A stretch of 64,000 nucleotides of DNA from Nitrosomonas sp. Nm33 (GTDB lineage Bacteria > Pseudomonadota > Gammaproteobacteria > Burkholderiales > Nitrosomonadaceae): the NCBI RefSeq assembly GCF_900107265.1, contig NZ_FNPJ01000001.1, positions 44,186 to 108,185 on the forward strand. The letters are read 5' to 3'. The translations under genes and the position numbers were made by a program. Shown piece by piece: positions 20,551 to 30,854 of this stretch (the stretch's first letter is position 1; every line of letters starts with the position of its first letter). The notes beneath the pieces were generated by a model. The model was not told the DNA's origin. It saw only the letters and a list, made by a program, of their open reading frames with translations, and made no database searches.

Positions 20551-21615
20551 ATGGCACTTGTATCATTGCGACAACTCTTAGATCATGCAGCAGAAAATGG
20601 ATATGGATTGCCTGCATTTAACGTGAATAATCTCGAGCAGATTCATGCGATTATGCAGGCAGCGGATGAATGCAATAGCCCAGTGATCATGCAAGGCTCA
20701 GCCGGTGCGCGTAAATATGCTGGAGAGGCTTTTTTGCGTCATTTGATTGCAGCGGCAGTGGAAGCCTATCCACATATTCCTATTGTGATGCATCAAGACC
20801 ATGGTGCTTCACCTGCAGTATGTGTAAATGCAATTCGTAGTGGCTTTTCTAGCGTCATGATGGATGGCTCTCTTAAAGAAGATGCCAAAACACCTTCATC
20901 CTATGAATATAATGTTGATGTTACCGCAAAAGTTGTCGCTATGGCGCATGCGGTCGGCGTTTCTGTTGAAGGTGAATTGGGTTGTCTTGGATCACTTGAA
21001 TCCGGGATGGGAGAAGCAGAGGATGGTCATGGTGCTGAAGGCGTGCTATCTCATGATCAACTGCTGACCGATCCTGAACAAGCTGCCGATTTTGTGAAAA
21101 AAACAGGCGTGGATGCACTTGCTATTGCTATTGGCACGTCGCATGGTGCCTACAAATTTACACGAAAACCAACAGGCGATATCCTGGCTATTGAGCGTAT
21201 CAAAGAAATCCACAAGCGGATTCCCAATACCCATTTAGTGATGCATGGCTCAAGCTCTGTCCCTCAAGAATGGCTTGAAATCATTCGTGAATATGGTGGC
21301 GAAATGAAAGAAACTTACGGTGTGCCTGTTGAGGAAATTCAAGAAGGCATTAAAAATGGCGTGCGTAAGGTAAATATCGATACAGACATTCGATTAGCTA
21401 TGACTGGGGCAATTCGTCGGCACTTGGCTAAGAACAAAAGCGAATTTGATCCAAGAAAATTCTTGAAGGATGCGACTGCTGCTGCTAAAGAAATTTGTAA
21501 AGCACGATTCGAAGCATTTGGTAGCGCAGGGCAGGCAAGTAAAATCAAGCCTATCGGGCTAGAAGAAATGGCTAACAGATATGTAAAAGGAGAACTAAAA
21601 CCTATCGTTACTTAA
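20551..21615 (+). CDS. fba: Fructose-bisphosphate aldolase, class II (Calvin-cycle subtype)
   Basis: Zinc-dependent aldolase joining or cleaving fructose-1,6- (and probably sedoheptulose-1,7-) bisphosphate. The 354-residue product has VMHQDHG (about 79-85, zinc His and catalytic Asp), [19 protein letters not shown] and [12 protein letters not shown]. The length and the [18 protein letters not shown] pattern fit the CbbA-type proteins of autotrophic proteobacteria. A strong GAAGGAGA site precedes the ATG. It closes the cluster and is followed by a strong terminator. Confidence 0.95.
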   Translation: MALVSLRQLLDHAAENGYGLPAFNVNNLEQIHAIMQAADECNSPVIMQGSAGARKYAGEAFLRHLIAAAVEAYPHIPIVMHQDHGASPAVCVNAIRSGFSSVMMDGSLKEDAKTPSSYEYNVDVTAKVVAMAHAVGVSVEGELGCLGSLESGMGEAEDGHGAEGVLSHDQLLTDPEQAADFVKKTGVDALAIAIGTSHGAYKFTRKPTGDILAIERIKEIHKRIPNTHLVMHGSSSVPQEWLEIIREYGGEMKETYGVPVEEIQEGIKNGVRKVNIDTDIRLAMTGAIRRHLAKNKSEFDPRKFLKDATAAAKEICKARFEAFGSAGQASKIKPIGLEEMANRYVKGELKPIVT

Positions 21616-21638
21616 ATAAGTACGGATAGGGTATAAAA

Positions 21639-21694
21639 AAGGCTGCTGGAGATTGGTTGATTATCTTGCCAAATACCAGCAGCCTTAATTTTTT
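21639..21694 (+). terminator. Rho-independent terminator after fba
   Basis: AAGGCTGCTGG (21639-21649) pairs perfectly with CCAGCAGCCTT (21676-21686) around a 26-base loop, followed by AATTTTTTG. It ends the tkt-fba cluster and lies before the convergent CYTH-CHAD gene. Confidence 0.85.
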
Positions 21695-21749
21695 GCTACG
21701 CTTTTTAATATTTATATAAAAGTAAAATGCGGTGTGTCGGCTCTGTATC

Positions 21750-23303
21750 TCAATAAGTTTCCCAGAAAAGGGGAGTACGGTAGAAAAGTTGCAAGGTATC
21801 CTTTAGCTCTATATTCTTTCGCTGTAATCGCTGCATATTCCATCCCAGAATGATTCCTGTAGCTTCTCGTGATATTAATGTCTTTGTTTTCGAAGCGGGG
21901 ATTTCTTTAAGCAGTTTTTGGGTATTTATGCTGTCATTAATGGCACCAAGTGCATCTTGTAGTCCGGATAATGAATGGATATATTTTCTAACCTCTTTAG
22001 GAGAAAAAAGAGTTTGAAAAAATTCCACAGTATAACGTTGTTTTTTTATGCTAATACGGAGTGAGTGGAGTGATGTTGCATCAAGTTTTTCAATTTCTTC
22101 CACAATATCAATGATTTGTTGATGGCGATCTGTCAAAAAAGTCTTCGTGAAAGTAATTAGCACCGTCTTAGTAGCGACTGCGTTCTTCAAGGCTTGTGGT
22201 CGATCTGGGTATTTAAATATTTCTTCTAGCCATAAATTCAGTTGCAGAATCAATTTTGTATAACGCTTCGATCTGATACTATTGTGTGCAGTTTTATTGT
22301 GTTTCTTGCGTAATATTTCACTCGTTTTTATGAGCACAGCTATCCCTGCATGCTCAGCAAAATTCTTCTGAATTTTAGGAAGCTGTTCCGTAACAAAAAC
22401 ATCCCAGTCACGAGCTGGATTTAATTGGCGCGTTAACCATTTAAGCTCTTGTGTGAGTGATACTTCGTTTGAAGTGGCGGTGACAAAAACATCAAATGCG
22501 GTGCGGAGCCGACGCAGCGCAAGGCGCATCTGATGGAGGTATTCAACATCGCTACTTGCCAACATGCCATGCTCATTTCTGGTCAATTGATCAAGACAAT
22601 TTTGCGCGATCAGAGTAAAAGCTGTAGTTAAATCCATATCAGCTTTGAGCTCGACAGGTAAGGCCTTAATTGGAGGATCTTTATGTCCTGTATAAAGCAT
22701 ATAGCCTCGTTCAGCCTTACTTATATTTTCCAATCTGAGTGGGAATGGAAGTATCTGGACAAGCATAAGGGCAAGTCGGAATAGTTGAACTGGCTTGCCC
22801 GACTTTAATTCAAGCTCGATTTCAGTAAATGATTCCTTTGTGTGGTCTACAATAATTTTGCCATGGTCAAGACAGAGCTCGATTTGACTACCTTCATCCA
22901 TTTGCAGAATATGCATATGGCGAGTAAATTGTGTAATGAATATCTGCCGTAGTTGTTTCCTCAACTCAGAATTGCTCAGTAATTTGATTATTCTGGGATC
23001 GCTTAATTGAGTGAAATCAAGATGATTTCTGGGAACGGGCACTTCCCATTCATTGCGCTGATGCAATCCAGAGGCGACGCTACCTTCTGTTTTGATGGTT
23101 TGCACCCAGTTTTTTCCTATTTGACGTAGGCGTAGCGCGCAATGCTGCCTTTTTAAGGCTAAATCAGGTGTGTCGTAATAAATCGTATAAAGCTTTAGTT
23201 TAATTGGTTGGGAAATACCCAAAGTTTTAAGTAGGGGTAAATTCTGCAAATGTTTAATGCAGTTTGCGGGTAGCGATAGCTTGAGCTCGATTTCTTTAGG
23301 CAT
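21750..23303 (-). CDS. CYTH and CHAD domain protein (polyphosphate-associated)
   Basis: A 517-residue two-domain protein. The N-terminal CYTH domain (about 1-200) starts MPKEIELKLSL, with the ExExK metal/triphosphate motif (EIELK), and continues with YYDTPDLALKR. The CHAD domain (about 225-505) is helical and basic with conserved His/Arg/Lys helices (EYLHQMRLALRRLRTAFDVF-type and LHSLRISIKKQRYTVEFF). CHAD domains bind inorganic polyphosphate, and CYTH enzymes act on triphosphates. Its position 19 bases after ppk1 in the same direction makes a polyphosphate role likely. Confidence 0.9.
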   Translation of the reverse strand: MPKEIELKLSLPANCIKHLQNLPLLKTLGISQPIKLKLYTIYYDTPDLALKRQHCALRLRQIGKNWVQTIKTEGSVASGLHQRNEWEVPVPRNHLDFTQLSDPRIIKLLSNSELRKQLRQIFITQFTRHMHILQMDEGSQIELCLDHGKIIVDHTKESFTEIELELKSGKPVQLFRLALMLVQILPFPLRLENISKAERGYMLYTGHKDPPIKALPVELKADMDLTTAFTLIAQNCLDQLTRNEHGMLASSDVEYLHQMRLALRRLRTAFDVFVTATSNEVSLTQELKWLTRQLNPARDWDVFVTEQLPKIQKNFAEHAGIAVLIKTSEILRKKHNKTAHNSIRSKRYTKLILQLNLWLEEIFKYPDRPQALKNAVATKTVLITFTKTFLTDRHQQIIDIVEEIEKLDATSLHSLRISIKKQRYTVEFFQTLFSPKEVRKYIHSLSGLQDALGAINDSINTQKLLKEIPASKTKTLISREATGIILGWNMQRLQRKNIELKDTLQLFYRTPLFWETY

Positions 23304-23322
23304 AGATCCACGTCTTATAAAA

Positions 23323-25422
23323 TTAGCCTTGTTTTGCTGCTGCTAGTTTTGTAAGCAATGCCTCTTGAGCAGTAAAACGCCTGCTAGAGCGGACAGATTT
23401 ACGTTTGTAATGGCCGTTGGCATCCATTTCCCACGCGTGGGTGTTATCTCTAAGATAAGGTTTTAATCCTTCTGAGATTACACGCTTTTTCAGGCGTGGC
23501 TCCAGAATTGGGAAGCAGATTTCAATTCGGCGAAAGAAATTGCGATCCATCCAATCAGCACTGGATAAATAAATATTGTGCTCATTATTGTTACGAAAAT
23601 AAAAAATTCGCGTGTGCTCAAGAAAGCGCCCAATGATGGAGCGCACTGTAATATTCTCTGACATGCCGGGTACACCAGGGCACAAAGCACATGCACCTCG
23701 TATAATGAGTTGAATTTTTACCCCAGCTTGCGAAGCAGCGTATAATGCTTGAATGATGTTGGGTTCCAGTAATGCATTCATTTTGGCAATGATGTTTGCA
23801 GGTTTACCTGCTTTGGCATTTTCCATTTCATTTCTAATGGCATTTAGTATTTGGCTATGAAGGGTAAAGGGGGACTGCCAGAGATGCTTCAATTTGCTAG
23901 CCTTACCCAGGCTAGTCAGTTGCAGAAAAACTTCATTGACATCGGAGCAAATTTCTTCATGGCAAGTAAGTAATCCAAAATCAGTATAGAGCCGTGCGGT
24001 TTCTGGATGATAATTACCCGTACTAAGATGCGCATAGCGACGAAGCTTGCCTTCTTCACGCCGGACTATCATTGCCATCTTGCAGTGGGTTTTGTGACCT
24101 ACAACACCGTAAACAACATGAGCTCCCACTTCTTCGAGACGACTAGCCCAATTGATATTAGCTTCTTCATCAAATCGCGCCAGCAGTTCAACTACCACGG
24201 TAACTTCTTTTCCTCGGCTGGCTGCAGCGATGAGCGCTTCCATTACGTTAGAGTCTGAGCCGGTACGATAAACCGTTTGTTTGACAGCTACAACATCTGG
24301 ATCCAGCGATGCTTGCTGGATAAACTGTATGACTGGCTGAAATGACTGATAAGGATGATGTAATAAAATATCGCTTTTGCGAAGCATCTGGAAAATATTT
24401 GAGATTTTCTTTTTCTGAGTGGAAAAAGGCAAGCCCGGAATAAATAGAGGAAATTTCAAGTCGGGACGATCTATTTGTCCAGGAACTTGCATGAGACGTA
24501 CTAGATTGACCGGTCCATTTACTTGATATAAATCATCTGCAGTTAAACCAAACTGCTCTAGTAGAAATTGGGAAATATGCTGTGGACAGTTATCCGCTAC
24601 TTCGAGTCGTACCGCATTACCAAGATGCCGTTGAGGTAATTCACCTTGTAAAGCAATCCGCAAATCTTTGATTTCTTCTTCATCAACAAACAGATCACTG
24701 TTGCGGGTGACGCGAAATTGGAAACAACCTATCGGTTGCATGCCAGCAAACAGTTCACCTACGTGGGCATGGAGAATCGAGGATAAGAATATAAAGTTAT
24801 ATTCTTCAGTGCTTACCCCCTGGGGAAGCCGTATGATGCGAGGAAGAATACGTGGTGCTTGGACTATTGCCATACCAGAATTGCGCCCAAAAGCATCTTT
24901 TCCTTCTAGTTCTACCGCAAAATTAAGACTTTTGTTTAATACGCGCGGAAAGGGGTGGGAAGGATCTAGGCCAATCGGTGTTAGCATGGGCATAAGCTCA
25001 CGAAAGAAAAAAGCTTTAATCCACTCTCGTTGACAGTCGTTCCAATTACTTCTACGGAGGAAGCGAATACCATGGTGAGCTAATTCTGGCAGGATATTTT
25101 CGTTGAGTAACTGATATTGTCGGGCAACAATTTGATGTATTTCTTCAGAAACCAATTTGAAAGTTTGGCGAGGCAGCATGCCATCTGGTCCAAAACCTGG
25201 TGTATTTAATTTGATTTGTTCTTTTAGTCCCGCGACACGAACTTCAAAAAATTCATCGAAGTTGCTACTGACAATGCAGAGAAAACGTAATCTTTCCAAT
25301 AATGGTGTATCTTTGGATTCGGCCTGGGCAAGTACACGTCGGTTAAACTCGATTTGACTAAGCTCTCGGTTAAGAAATGGAGTGGAGGTAGTCAAATTAC
25401 TTATAACGGCTGAATCTAGCAT
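23323..25422 (-). CDS. ppk1: Polyphosphate kinase 1
   Basis: Reversibly polymerises the gamma phosphate of ATP into polyphosphate; usually membrane-associated. The 699-residue product starts with the helical N domain (FLNRELSQIEFNRRVL) and LCIVSSNFDEFFEVRVAG. It keeps both catalytic histidines in HKTHCKMA (His446) and YAHLSTGNYHPETARLYTDF (His465). The C-terminal domain carries IRGACALCPGVPGMSENI and SSADWMDRNFFRRIE. All features indicate an active PPK1. It is followed by the CYTH-CHAD gene and preceded by the Fe-trafficking gene. Confidence 0.97.
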   Translation of the reverse strand: MLDSAVISNLTTSTPFLNRELSQIEFNRRVLAQAESKDTPLLERLRFLCIVSSNFDEFFEVRVAGLKEQIKLNTPGFGPDGMLPRQTFKLVSEEIHQIVARQYQLLNENILPELAHHGIRFLRRSNWNDCQREWIKAFFFRELMPMLTPIGLDPSHPFPRVLNKSLNFAVELEGKDAFGRNSGMAIVQAPRILPRIIRLPQGVSTEEYNFIFLSSILHAHVGELFAGMQPIGCFQFRVTRNSDLFVDEEEIKDLRIALQGELPQRHLGNAVRLEVADNCPQHISQFLLEQFGLTADDLYQVNGPVNLVRLMQVPGQIDRPDLKFPLFIPGLPFSTQKKKISNIFQMLRKSDILLHHPYQSFQPVIQFIQQASLDPDVVAVKQTVYRTGSDSNVMEALIAAASRGKEVTVVVELLARFDEEANINWASRLEEVGAHVVYGVVGHKTHCKMAMIVRREEGKLRRYAHLSTGNYHPETARLYTDFGLLTCHEEICSDVNEVFLQLTSLGKASKLKHLWQSPFTLHSQILNAIRNEMENAKAGKPANIIAKMNALLEPNIIQALYAASQAGVKIQLIIRGACALCPGVPGMSENITVRSIIGRFLEHTRIFYFRNNNEHNIYLSSADWMDRNFFRRIEICFPILEPRLKKRVISEGLKPYLRDNTHAWEMDANGHYKRKSVRSSRRFTAQEALLTKLAAAKQG

Positions 25423-25495
25423 TTTCGGCTTATCTTGTTTTTTGGTTGTAATCTATAATCTATTAAGACAGCGAGCTATCCCTCTTGTTTCAAGC

Positions 25496-25768
25496 TTACT
25501 TGTCAGGTGGAATATACCCTGCTGGCTGATCAGCACCATCACCAAAAAAATAGGCCTCCATTTGTGTTGTGAGATATTTACGTGCTTTGATATCAGCAAG
25601 ATTCAGACGATATTCGTTAACGAGCATAGTCTGGTGCTGGATCCATTGGTGCCAAGCTTCTTTTGATACATTCTCATAGATTCGTTTTCCCAACTCACCT
25701 GGAAGGGGAGGAAAATCCAATCCTTCCGCTTCACGTTCCAGCTTGATACATTTCACTATTCTTGCCAT
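25496..25768 (-). CDS. yggX: Probable Fe(II)-trafficking protein YggX
   Basis: Small protein implicated in protecting and supplying iron for Fe-S clusters under oxidative stress. The 90-residue product reads [20 protein letters not shown], with the single conserved Cys7, then [38 protein letters not shown], nearly the full YggX signature (PGxLGxRIyexvSkeAWxxWxxhQTMLINE). Length is typical. It lies 73 bases before ppk1 on the same strand and may share its transcript. Confidence 0.95.
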   Translation of the reverse strand: MARIVKCIKLEREAEGLDFPPLPGELGKRIYENVSKEAWHQWIQHQTMLVNEYRLNLADIKARKYLTTQMEAYFFGDGADQPAGYIPPDK

Positions 25769-26117
25769 TTTGTTACCCGAACAAGTTAATTGAAAAAGTT
25801 ATATTTTCCTCAATTATAAGTCATATTAAAACAACTGCTTGTTAAAGCAGTTATTTAACTGCAGCACTTTGTAATTACATTCATTTTCATATTGATGTAA
25901 TGATGATGTAATAAGTATTTCCTCATCTTAGCATTTCAACATTTAAAGTGAAGCATTTTGCACAGGGGGTGGCAAAGTTGAAATTGGATGTGAGATTAAG
26001 CAGCAGCTTTAGGCGTGCTGCGAAATTTTTCTTATATTTTGTTTTGGAGAAAAAAATTAACTTACAGGAACATGCCAGTGGATGATAACTTAATCGCGCA
26101 TACAAAGGATATTCTTA
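25769..26117. other. AT-rich intergenic region between yggX and the EAL gene
   Basis: Divergent promoter region. I see one hairpin: GCAGC (25999-26003) with GCTGC (26017-26021), followed by a T-rich stretch, plus a TAACTGC-type inverted repeat near 25838-25862. No start codon with a ribosome site other than that of the EAL gene, and no recognised operator. Confidence 0.4.
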
Positions 26118-27913
26118 ATGTCTGACAATAAGTCTAATAAAGGTCAATTGCAACAGCTGATGAGCGCTGGCTTGCTGAATTGCGTTTTTCAGCCTATAAG
26201 TGATTTACAAGCAGGCGTTGTATTCGCCCATGAAGCATTGATCCGTGGCCCCAAAGATACGAATTTCCATAATCCTGATAAATTGTTCAAGCTGGCTGAA
26301 GAAGAAGGTCTGATTCTTGAGTTTGAGCTTCACTGTCTGCATCAAGCGCTGAGCCAATGGGGGCAGTTTCCTGAGCCTGGGCGATTATTTGTGAATCTTA
26401 GCGCTAATGCTCTCTTGCAAGCTAGTTCTATTCATGGTTCTGCCTCACTAGTAAACCTCATCCGTTCTTATGGTGTGCTGCCACGTATGTTAATATTAGA
26501 GATCACAGAGCATGAGCGAACAAGTGATATGGATCGCTTTCGTAAGGAAGCTCATTATCTTAACAGCGAAGGTATCTCTTTGGCGTTGGATGATTTTGGC
26601 GACGGACGCTCCAGCCTTAAACTATGGTCTGAAATCAAGCCTGCTTTTGTTAAAATTGACAAATATTTCACTAAGGAATTGGGGAATCGTACAGAAAATC
26701 TGCAAATGGTGCATGCTCTCAAATGCATCGCAGAGGTTTTTGGCACTCAATTAGTGGCGGAAGGCATTGAATCCGGTAGCGATTTACGAATATTACGTGA
26801 CCTGCAACTGGCCTATGGTCAAGGGTATCTGCTAGGGTATCCTACATCCGTTCCCGCGCGGACAATAACAGCTGAATCTGCGAAAATTCTGAAGGACAAA
26901 CAGATAGCAGTACTACCTCATTTACAGCAAAATGCACGGCCAAACATACTGCGCGGCCTAAAGGTAATCAAGGCACGAGCTGTCAGCCCCAATGCTCCTA
27001 ACAGTGAAGTAGAATCACTGTTTCAAGCTTGTCCTGATCTTCATGCGCTGGCGGTCGTAGAAGATGAAAGGCCTATCGCGATGATTAACCGTGACCAGTT
27101 TATGAGCCAATACGCAACTATGTACTTTAGGGAGCTGAATGGTCGCAGACCGTGTAAAAAATTCGCCAATTATTCTCCTCGTCTGATTGAGTTAAATGAG
27201 GACGTAGATAACTTACTGGGCATATTAACATCGGAAGACCAGCGCTATTTGATAGAAGGGTTCATCGTTACGGATAATGGCCGTTATGTTGGCTTAGGTA
27301 CAGGCGAGCAACTTGTTCGCGCCGTTACTGAGGCGCGCATAGAAGCCGCGCGCCATGCTAATCCGCTGACCTCTCTGCCAGGCAATATCCCCATTAGCTT
27401 ACATATTCAGCGCTTACTGAACAGTGGTACTGAATTTGTAGCCTGTTATATTGATCTGAATCATTTCAAGCCTTTCAATGACCAATATGGTTACTGGCGT
27501 GGTGATGAAATGATTCGTCTGGCGGCACAAACGTGTTTGAGGTATTGTGACTCTTGTTGCGATTTTGTCGGGCATGTAGGGGGGATGATTTTGTCATTCT
27601 GTTTCAGAGTGCTGACTGGCAACCTCGCTGCGAACGCATCATTGATGATTTTGCGGTGAAAGCGCTCACATTGTTTGATGAGATTGCGCGGCTTGCTGGC
27701 GGTATCGAAGCAGAAGACAGGCACGGAGTAGTTCGTTTCTTCCCTTGCACAACATTGTCTGTTGGAGCAGTGTTAGTCAAGCCAAATGAGTTTGAAAAGG
27801 TGGAACAGGTAGCCAATGCAGCGGCTATTGCTAAACATCGGGCAAAAAATAGCTCAAGTGGTTTGTATATAGCAAAACGAGAAGCCGCAATCCCAGAGAA
27901 AGCAGCGATTTAA
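26118..27913 (+). pseudogene. EAL-CBS-GGDEF cyclic-di-GMP protein, frameshifted at a G6 run
   Basis: Frame one (26118-27659) encodes an N-terminal EAL domain (HEALIRG at about 38-44, and ALDDFGDGRSS, the DDFG catalytic motif), a CBS-pair-like middle (about 280-400) and the start of a GGDEF domain (about 410 onward, FVACYIDLNHFKPFNDQYGYWRGDEMI). At GGGGGG (27579-27584) the frame runs into a short unrelated tail. The matching GGDEF remainder, starting GDDFVILFQSADW and ending LSVGAVLV...IAKHRAKNSSSGLYI, is in another frame to 27913. One added G would restore a protein of about 598 residues. The EAL part could still make or break cyclic-di-GMP. A homopolymer sequencing error or slipped-strand switching are both possible. 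Confidence 0.75.
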
Positions 27914-27972
27914 CTTAGAAATCGCTGCTAAGTTAAATCATTGCACAGCGACTGCCTGCCACTACCCCAAAT

Positions 27973-29307
27973 TTATATTTGCTTCATGAATACTTTTGAG
28001 CGACGTTGATAATTATAAAGACTCTGTTTGCTCTTAGGTAACTTATCGGGTGTTGTTTCTGTGAAACCCCGTTCGATGAACCAATGGGCTGTGCGCGTGG
28101 TTAGGACGAATAACTTAAGATAACCTTGTGCTAAGGCTTGCTGTTCGATATGTTTGAGTAAAGTACTGGCGCAGCCAGTTTTGCGATAGTGTGGATGGAC
28201 AGCAAGGCAAGCCAACTCGCAAGCACCTTCATTAGGGAAAGGGTAAAGTGCAGCACAGGCAATGATCATATTATCGTGTTCCAGAACGGTAAAATGATCA
28301 ATCTCGATCTCTAATAATTCACGGCTGCGTCTAACCAGCACGCCTTCATTTTCCAGTGGTTCGATTAATTGCAAAATACCACCTATATCTTCTATTTCAG
28401 CTTTGCGTATAGTTTGCAGGGGTCCTTGCGTGATCATGCTGCCGATACCCTCATGGGTAAATAATTCCTGCAACAAAGCACCTTCTATATGACGGCTGAT
28501 CAGATGAACTCGCGCGACTCCATTTCCACAAGCATGTATTGCACAGGGGAGATATAACTGGATATCATCTGTTAAATCGATTGGCGTGCTGAATTTTTTT
28601 TGTACTGATTTTGCTTCCGCAATAGTCAATTCACGCCATAAAGTGCTACGATGTTCCGTAGATTCGCGCATGATGCCAAGGGGATTCATCAGAAAAATAA
28701 GTTTTTCTGCCCCAAGCGCAATAGCTACTTCGGTCGCAACATTTTCCAGCGTGAGATTGAAGATTTCGCCAGTGGGTGAGTAGCCGAGTGGCGAAAGTAA
28801 AACGATTTCTCCATTTTCCAAACGTGTGCGGATAACTGAGGTGTTAATTTTTCGTACTTCCCCACTATATATAAGATCAATGCCTTCAAGCACACCGATT
28901 GGGCGGGCTATAACGAAATTACCGCTAGCAACATGAATGGCGGCATTAGCCATGGGTGAATTGGGTAACCCCATAGACATCAAAGCTTCGATTTCGACAC
29001 GAACTTTTCCAACTGCTTCTTTAACGCATTGAAGCGTGGCATTATCTGTCACTCGTATTCCATTTACATACATCGCTTCTAAGTTATGTTGTTGTAATTG
29101 GAATTCAATTTGTGGTCGCGCGCCATGCACCAGAATCAACTGGATTCCCAGGCTTGCTAATAGATTGAAATCGTGAACCAGTTCAACAAAATTGCCATCA
29201 TCTACGACTTCGCCACCAAATGCGATCACAAAAGTTTTACTGCGAAATACTTTTATATAAGGCGCAACGGAACGGAACCAAGTGACAAAATCAGCATTGC
29301 GTGTCAT
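27973..29307 (-). CDS. argA: Amino-acid N-acetyltransferase (N-acetylglutamate synthase)
   Basis: First step of arginine synthesis: acetylates glutamate with acetyl-CoA. The 444-residue product has an amino-acid-kinase-like regulatory domain (about 1-285, FVIAFGGEVVDDGNF, LILVHGARPQIEFQL) and a C-terminal GNAT domain (about 295-440, LACLAVHPHYRKTGCASTLL with the acetyl-CoA loop). This is the classic ArgA form, usually inhibited by arginine. It lies alone, 143 bases after rsmE on the same strand. Confidence 0.95.
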   Translation of the reverse strand: MTRNADFVTWFRSVAPYIKVFRSKTFVIAFGGEVVDDGNFVELVHDFNLLASLGIQLILVHGARPQIEFQLQQHNLEAMYVNGIRVTDNATLQCVKEAVGKVRVEIEALMSMGLPNSPMANAAIHVASGNFVIARPIGVLEGIDLIYSGEVRKINTSVIRTRLENGEIVLLSPLGYSPTGEIFNLTLENVATEVAIALGAEKLIFLMNPLGIMRESTEHRSTLWRELTIAEAKSVQKKFSTPIDLTDDIQLYLPCAIHACGNGVARVHLISRHIEGALLQELFTHEGIGSMITQGPLQTIRKAEIEDIGGILQLIEPLENEGVLVRRSRELLEIEIDHFTVLEHDNMIIACAALYPFPNEGACELACLAVHPHYRKTGCASTLLKHIEQQALAQGYLKLFVLTTRTAHWFIERGFTETTPDKLPKSKQSLYNYQRRSKVFMKQI

Positions 29308-29450
29308 GTTCAGATAATGTTGTTGTGAGTTTAATAATCACTTAGCTTTTTCATGGAGCATATTGATCAACAGCTATTTTATTAGAAGAAAAGCAATCTC
29401 ATGTATTTTGAAGCAGAAAAGCTATTGTCTATGAATGTAAAAAAACTGAT

Positions 29451-30212
29451 TCAATAATCTCCCCATAAGGCCTGCATGGCTGCTATCGCAGCGAGTGCTG
29501 CACTTTCAGTTCGTAATGTGCGCTGGCCTAAGCAAATTGAAACAAAGCCAGTCGCATAGGCTGCTTTTTCTTCTTCTGTCGTAAATCCTCCTTCCGGTCC
29601 AATAAGCAGTAACAGGGGTGTATCAATGCTTGGCAACGAAAATTCGGATAGACGCTTATTTGCTGTGAGTGAAAGCAAAAGTTTATAAGGGGATTTATTT
29701 TCTATATTATTTCGTTTGTTTTCAAATTGTTGACTAAACCAATCCGATAGTGTTAGCAATGGGTGTAGTTTCGGAATACGATTTCTACCACATTGTTCAC
29801 AGGCAGCAATGATTACTTGTTGCCAATGCAATTGTCGTTTATTTGCACGTTCTTCTGAAAGTCTTACAACACTGCGAGTTGCTGTAATAGGCTGAATACA
29901 GTTAACACCGAGCTCTACCGATTTTTGTATGATCCAATCCATTTTCTCATTAGAACAAACAGCTTGTACCAAGCTGATAGAAAGAGGTGATTCACGTTCG
30001 ATTGCGTGAAATTGCGAGAGAATCACCGTACTACCCGATTTATCAATATGATGGATTGATCCTGAAAATTCACCACCTTCTCCATTAAACAAAATCACTT
30101 TGTCACCTTGCTTAAGGCGTAACACGCGCGTGGCATGATGGCCTGTATTTATAGGCAAAGTGATAATTTGACCCGGTATCATAGGGCCAGGATAATAAAA
30201 ACGTGCAGTCAT
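29451..30212 (-). CDS. rsmE: 16S rRNA (uracil-1498 N3) methyltransferase
   Basis: SPOUT-class methyltransferase modifying U1498 of 16S rRNA. The 253-residue product has an N-terminal PUA-like part (GHHATRVLRLKQGDKVILFN), EKMDWIIQKSVELGV, and the knotted SAM site LLIGPEGGFTTEEEKAA and LGQRTLRTESAALAAIAAM. Length is typical. It is divergent from the thioredoxin-like gene with 86 bases between starts. Confidence 0.95.
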   Translation of the reverse strand: MTARFYYPGPMIPGQIITLPINTGHHATRVLRLKQGDKVILFNGEGGEFSGSIHHIDKSGSTVILSQFHAIERESPLSISLVQAVCSNEKMDWIIQKSVELGVNCIQPITATRSVVRLSEERANKRQLHWQQVIIAACEQCGRNRIPKLHPLLTLSDWFSQQFENKRNNIENKSPYKLLLSLTANKRLSEFSLPSIDTPLLLLIGPEGGFTTEEEKAAYATGFVSICLGQRTLRTESAALAAIAAMQALWGDY

Positions 30213-30298
30213 GATGGATAGCGGTCTGAGAACAGGCTAATTATGATTTCATGATAATATAGCAAAGACTAACAAGACCTACGATAAGGAGAAAAATT

Positions 30299-30853
30299 AT
30301 GGCAAGTCTTGAAACACCTGTTTGTGATTTTGGCTGGAAAGCAATTGATTTTGATTTGCCTGGAGTAGATGGCAAACGTTATAACCTAGCTGCTATAAAA
30401 GGTGAGAATGGATTACTAGTGATGTTTATTTGCAATCATTGCCCTTATGTCAAAGCAGTACGCGATCGTATCATACGGGACGTAAAAGAGCTGGCGGGAT
30501 ACGGTATAGGTGCGATCGCTATTATGTCGAATGATCCTAAGGATTATCCAGAAGATTCTTTTGACAACATGGTTAAAGTGGCCAAAGAGTATGGCTATCC
30601 TTTTCCTTACGTATGGGATGAAACCCAGGAAATTGCCAAAACCTATGGAGCAGTTTGTACACCGGATTTTTTTGGTTTCAATAATCGTCTAGAACTTCAG
30701 TATCGTGGACGATTGGATGCCTCTCGCAAGGAGGCGGCACCTAATGATGCGCGTCGTGACTTATTCGAGGCAATGGTGCAAGTTGCTCAAACGGGGCAGG
30801 GCCCTAAAGATCAAATACCGAGTATCGGCTGCTCGATCAAATGGCGAGATTAA
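30299..30853 (+). CDS. Thioredoxin-fold (AhpC/TSA-like) protein
   Basis: A 184-residue cytoplasmic protein of the thioredoxin superfamily without signal peptide. It carries the sequence FICNHCPYVKAVRDRI (about 43-58): the CNHC pair occupies the CxxC position and is followed by Pro, as in a widespread thioredoxin/peroxiredoxin-like family of unknown substrate. Later motifs are AIMSNDPKDYPEDSFDNM and YRGRLDAS. A redox or peroxide role is inferred from the fold only. AAGGAGA precedes the ATG. The next gene starts two bases after its stop. Confidence 0.85.
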   Translation: MASLETPVCDFGWKAIDFDLPGVDGKRYNLAAIKGENGLLVMFICNHCPYVKAVRDRIIRDVKELAGYGIGAIAIMSNDPKDYPEDSFDNMVKVAKEYGYPFPYVWDETQEIAKTYGAVCTPDFFGFNNRLELQYRGRLDASRKEAAPNDARRDLFEAMVQVAQTGQGPKDQIPSIGCSIKWRD

Positions 30854-30854
30854 T

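Noticed and set aside
25960..25999. Possible sigma-54 promoter (GGTGGCAAAGTTGAAATTGG) before the EAL gene
   Set aside because: Distance between the TGGC and TTG parts is three bases too long and the -12 GC is missing.
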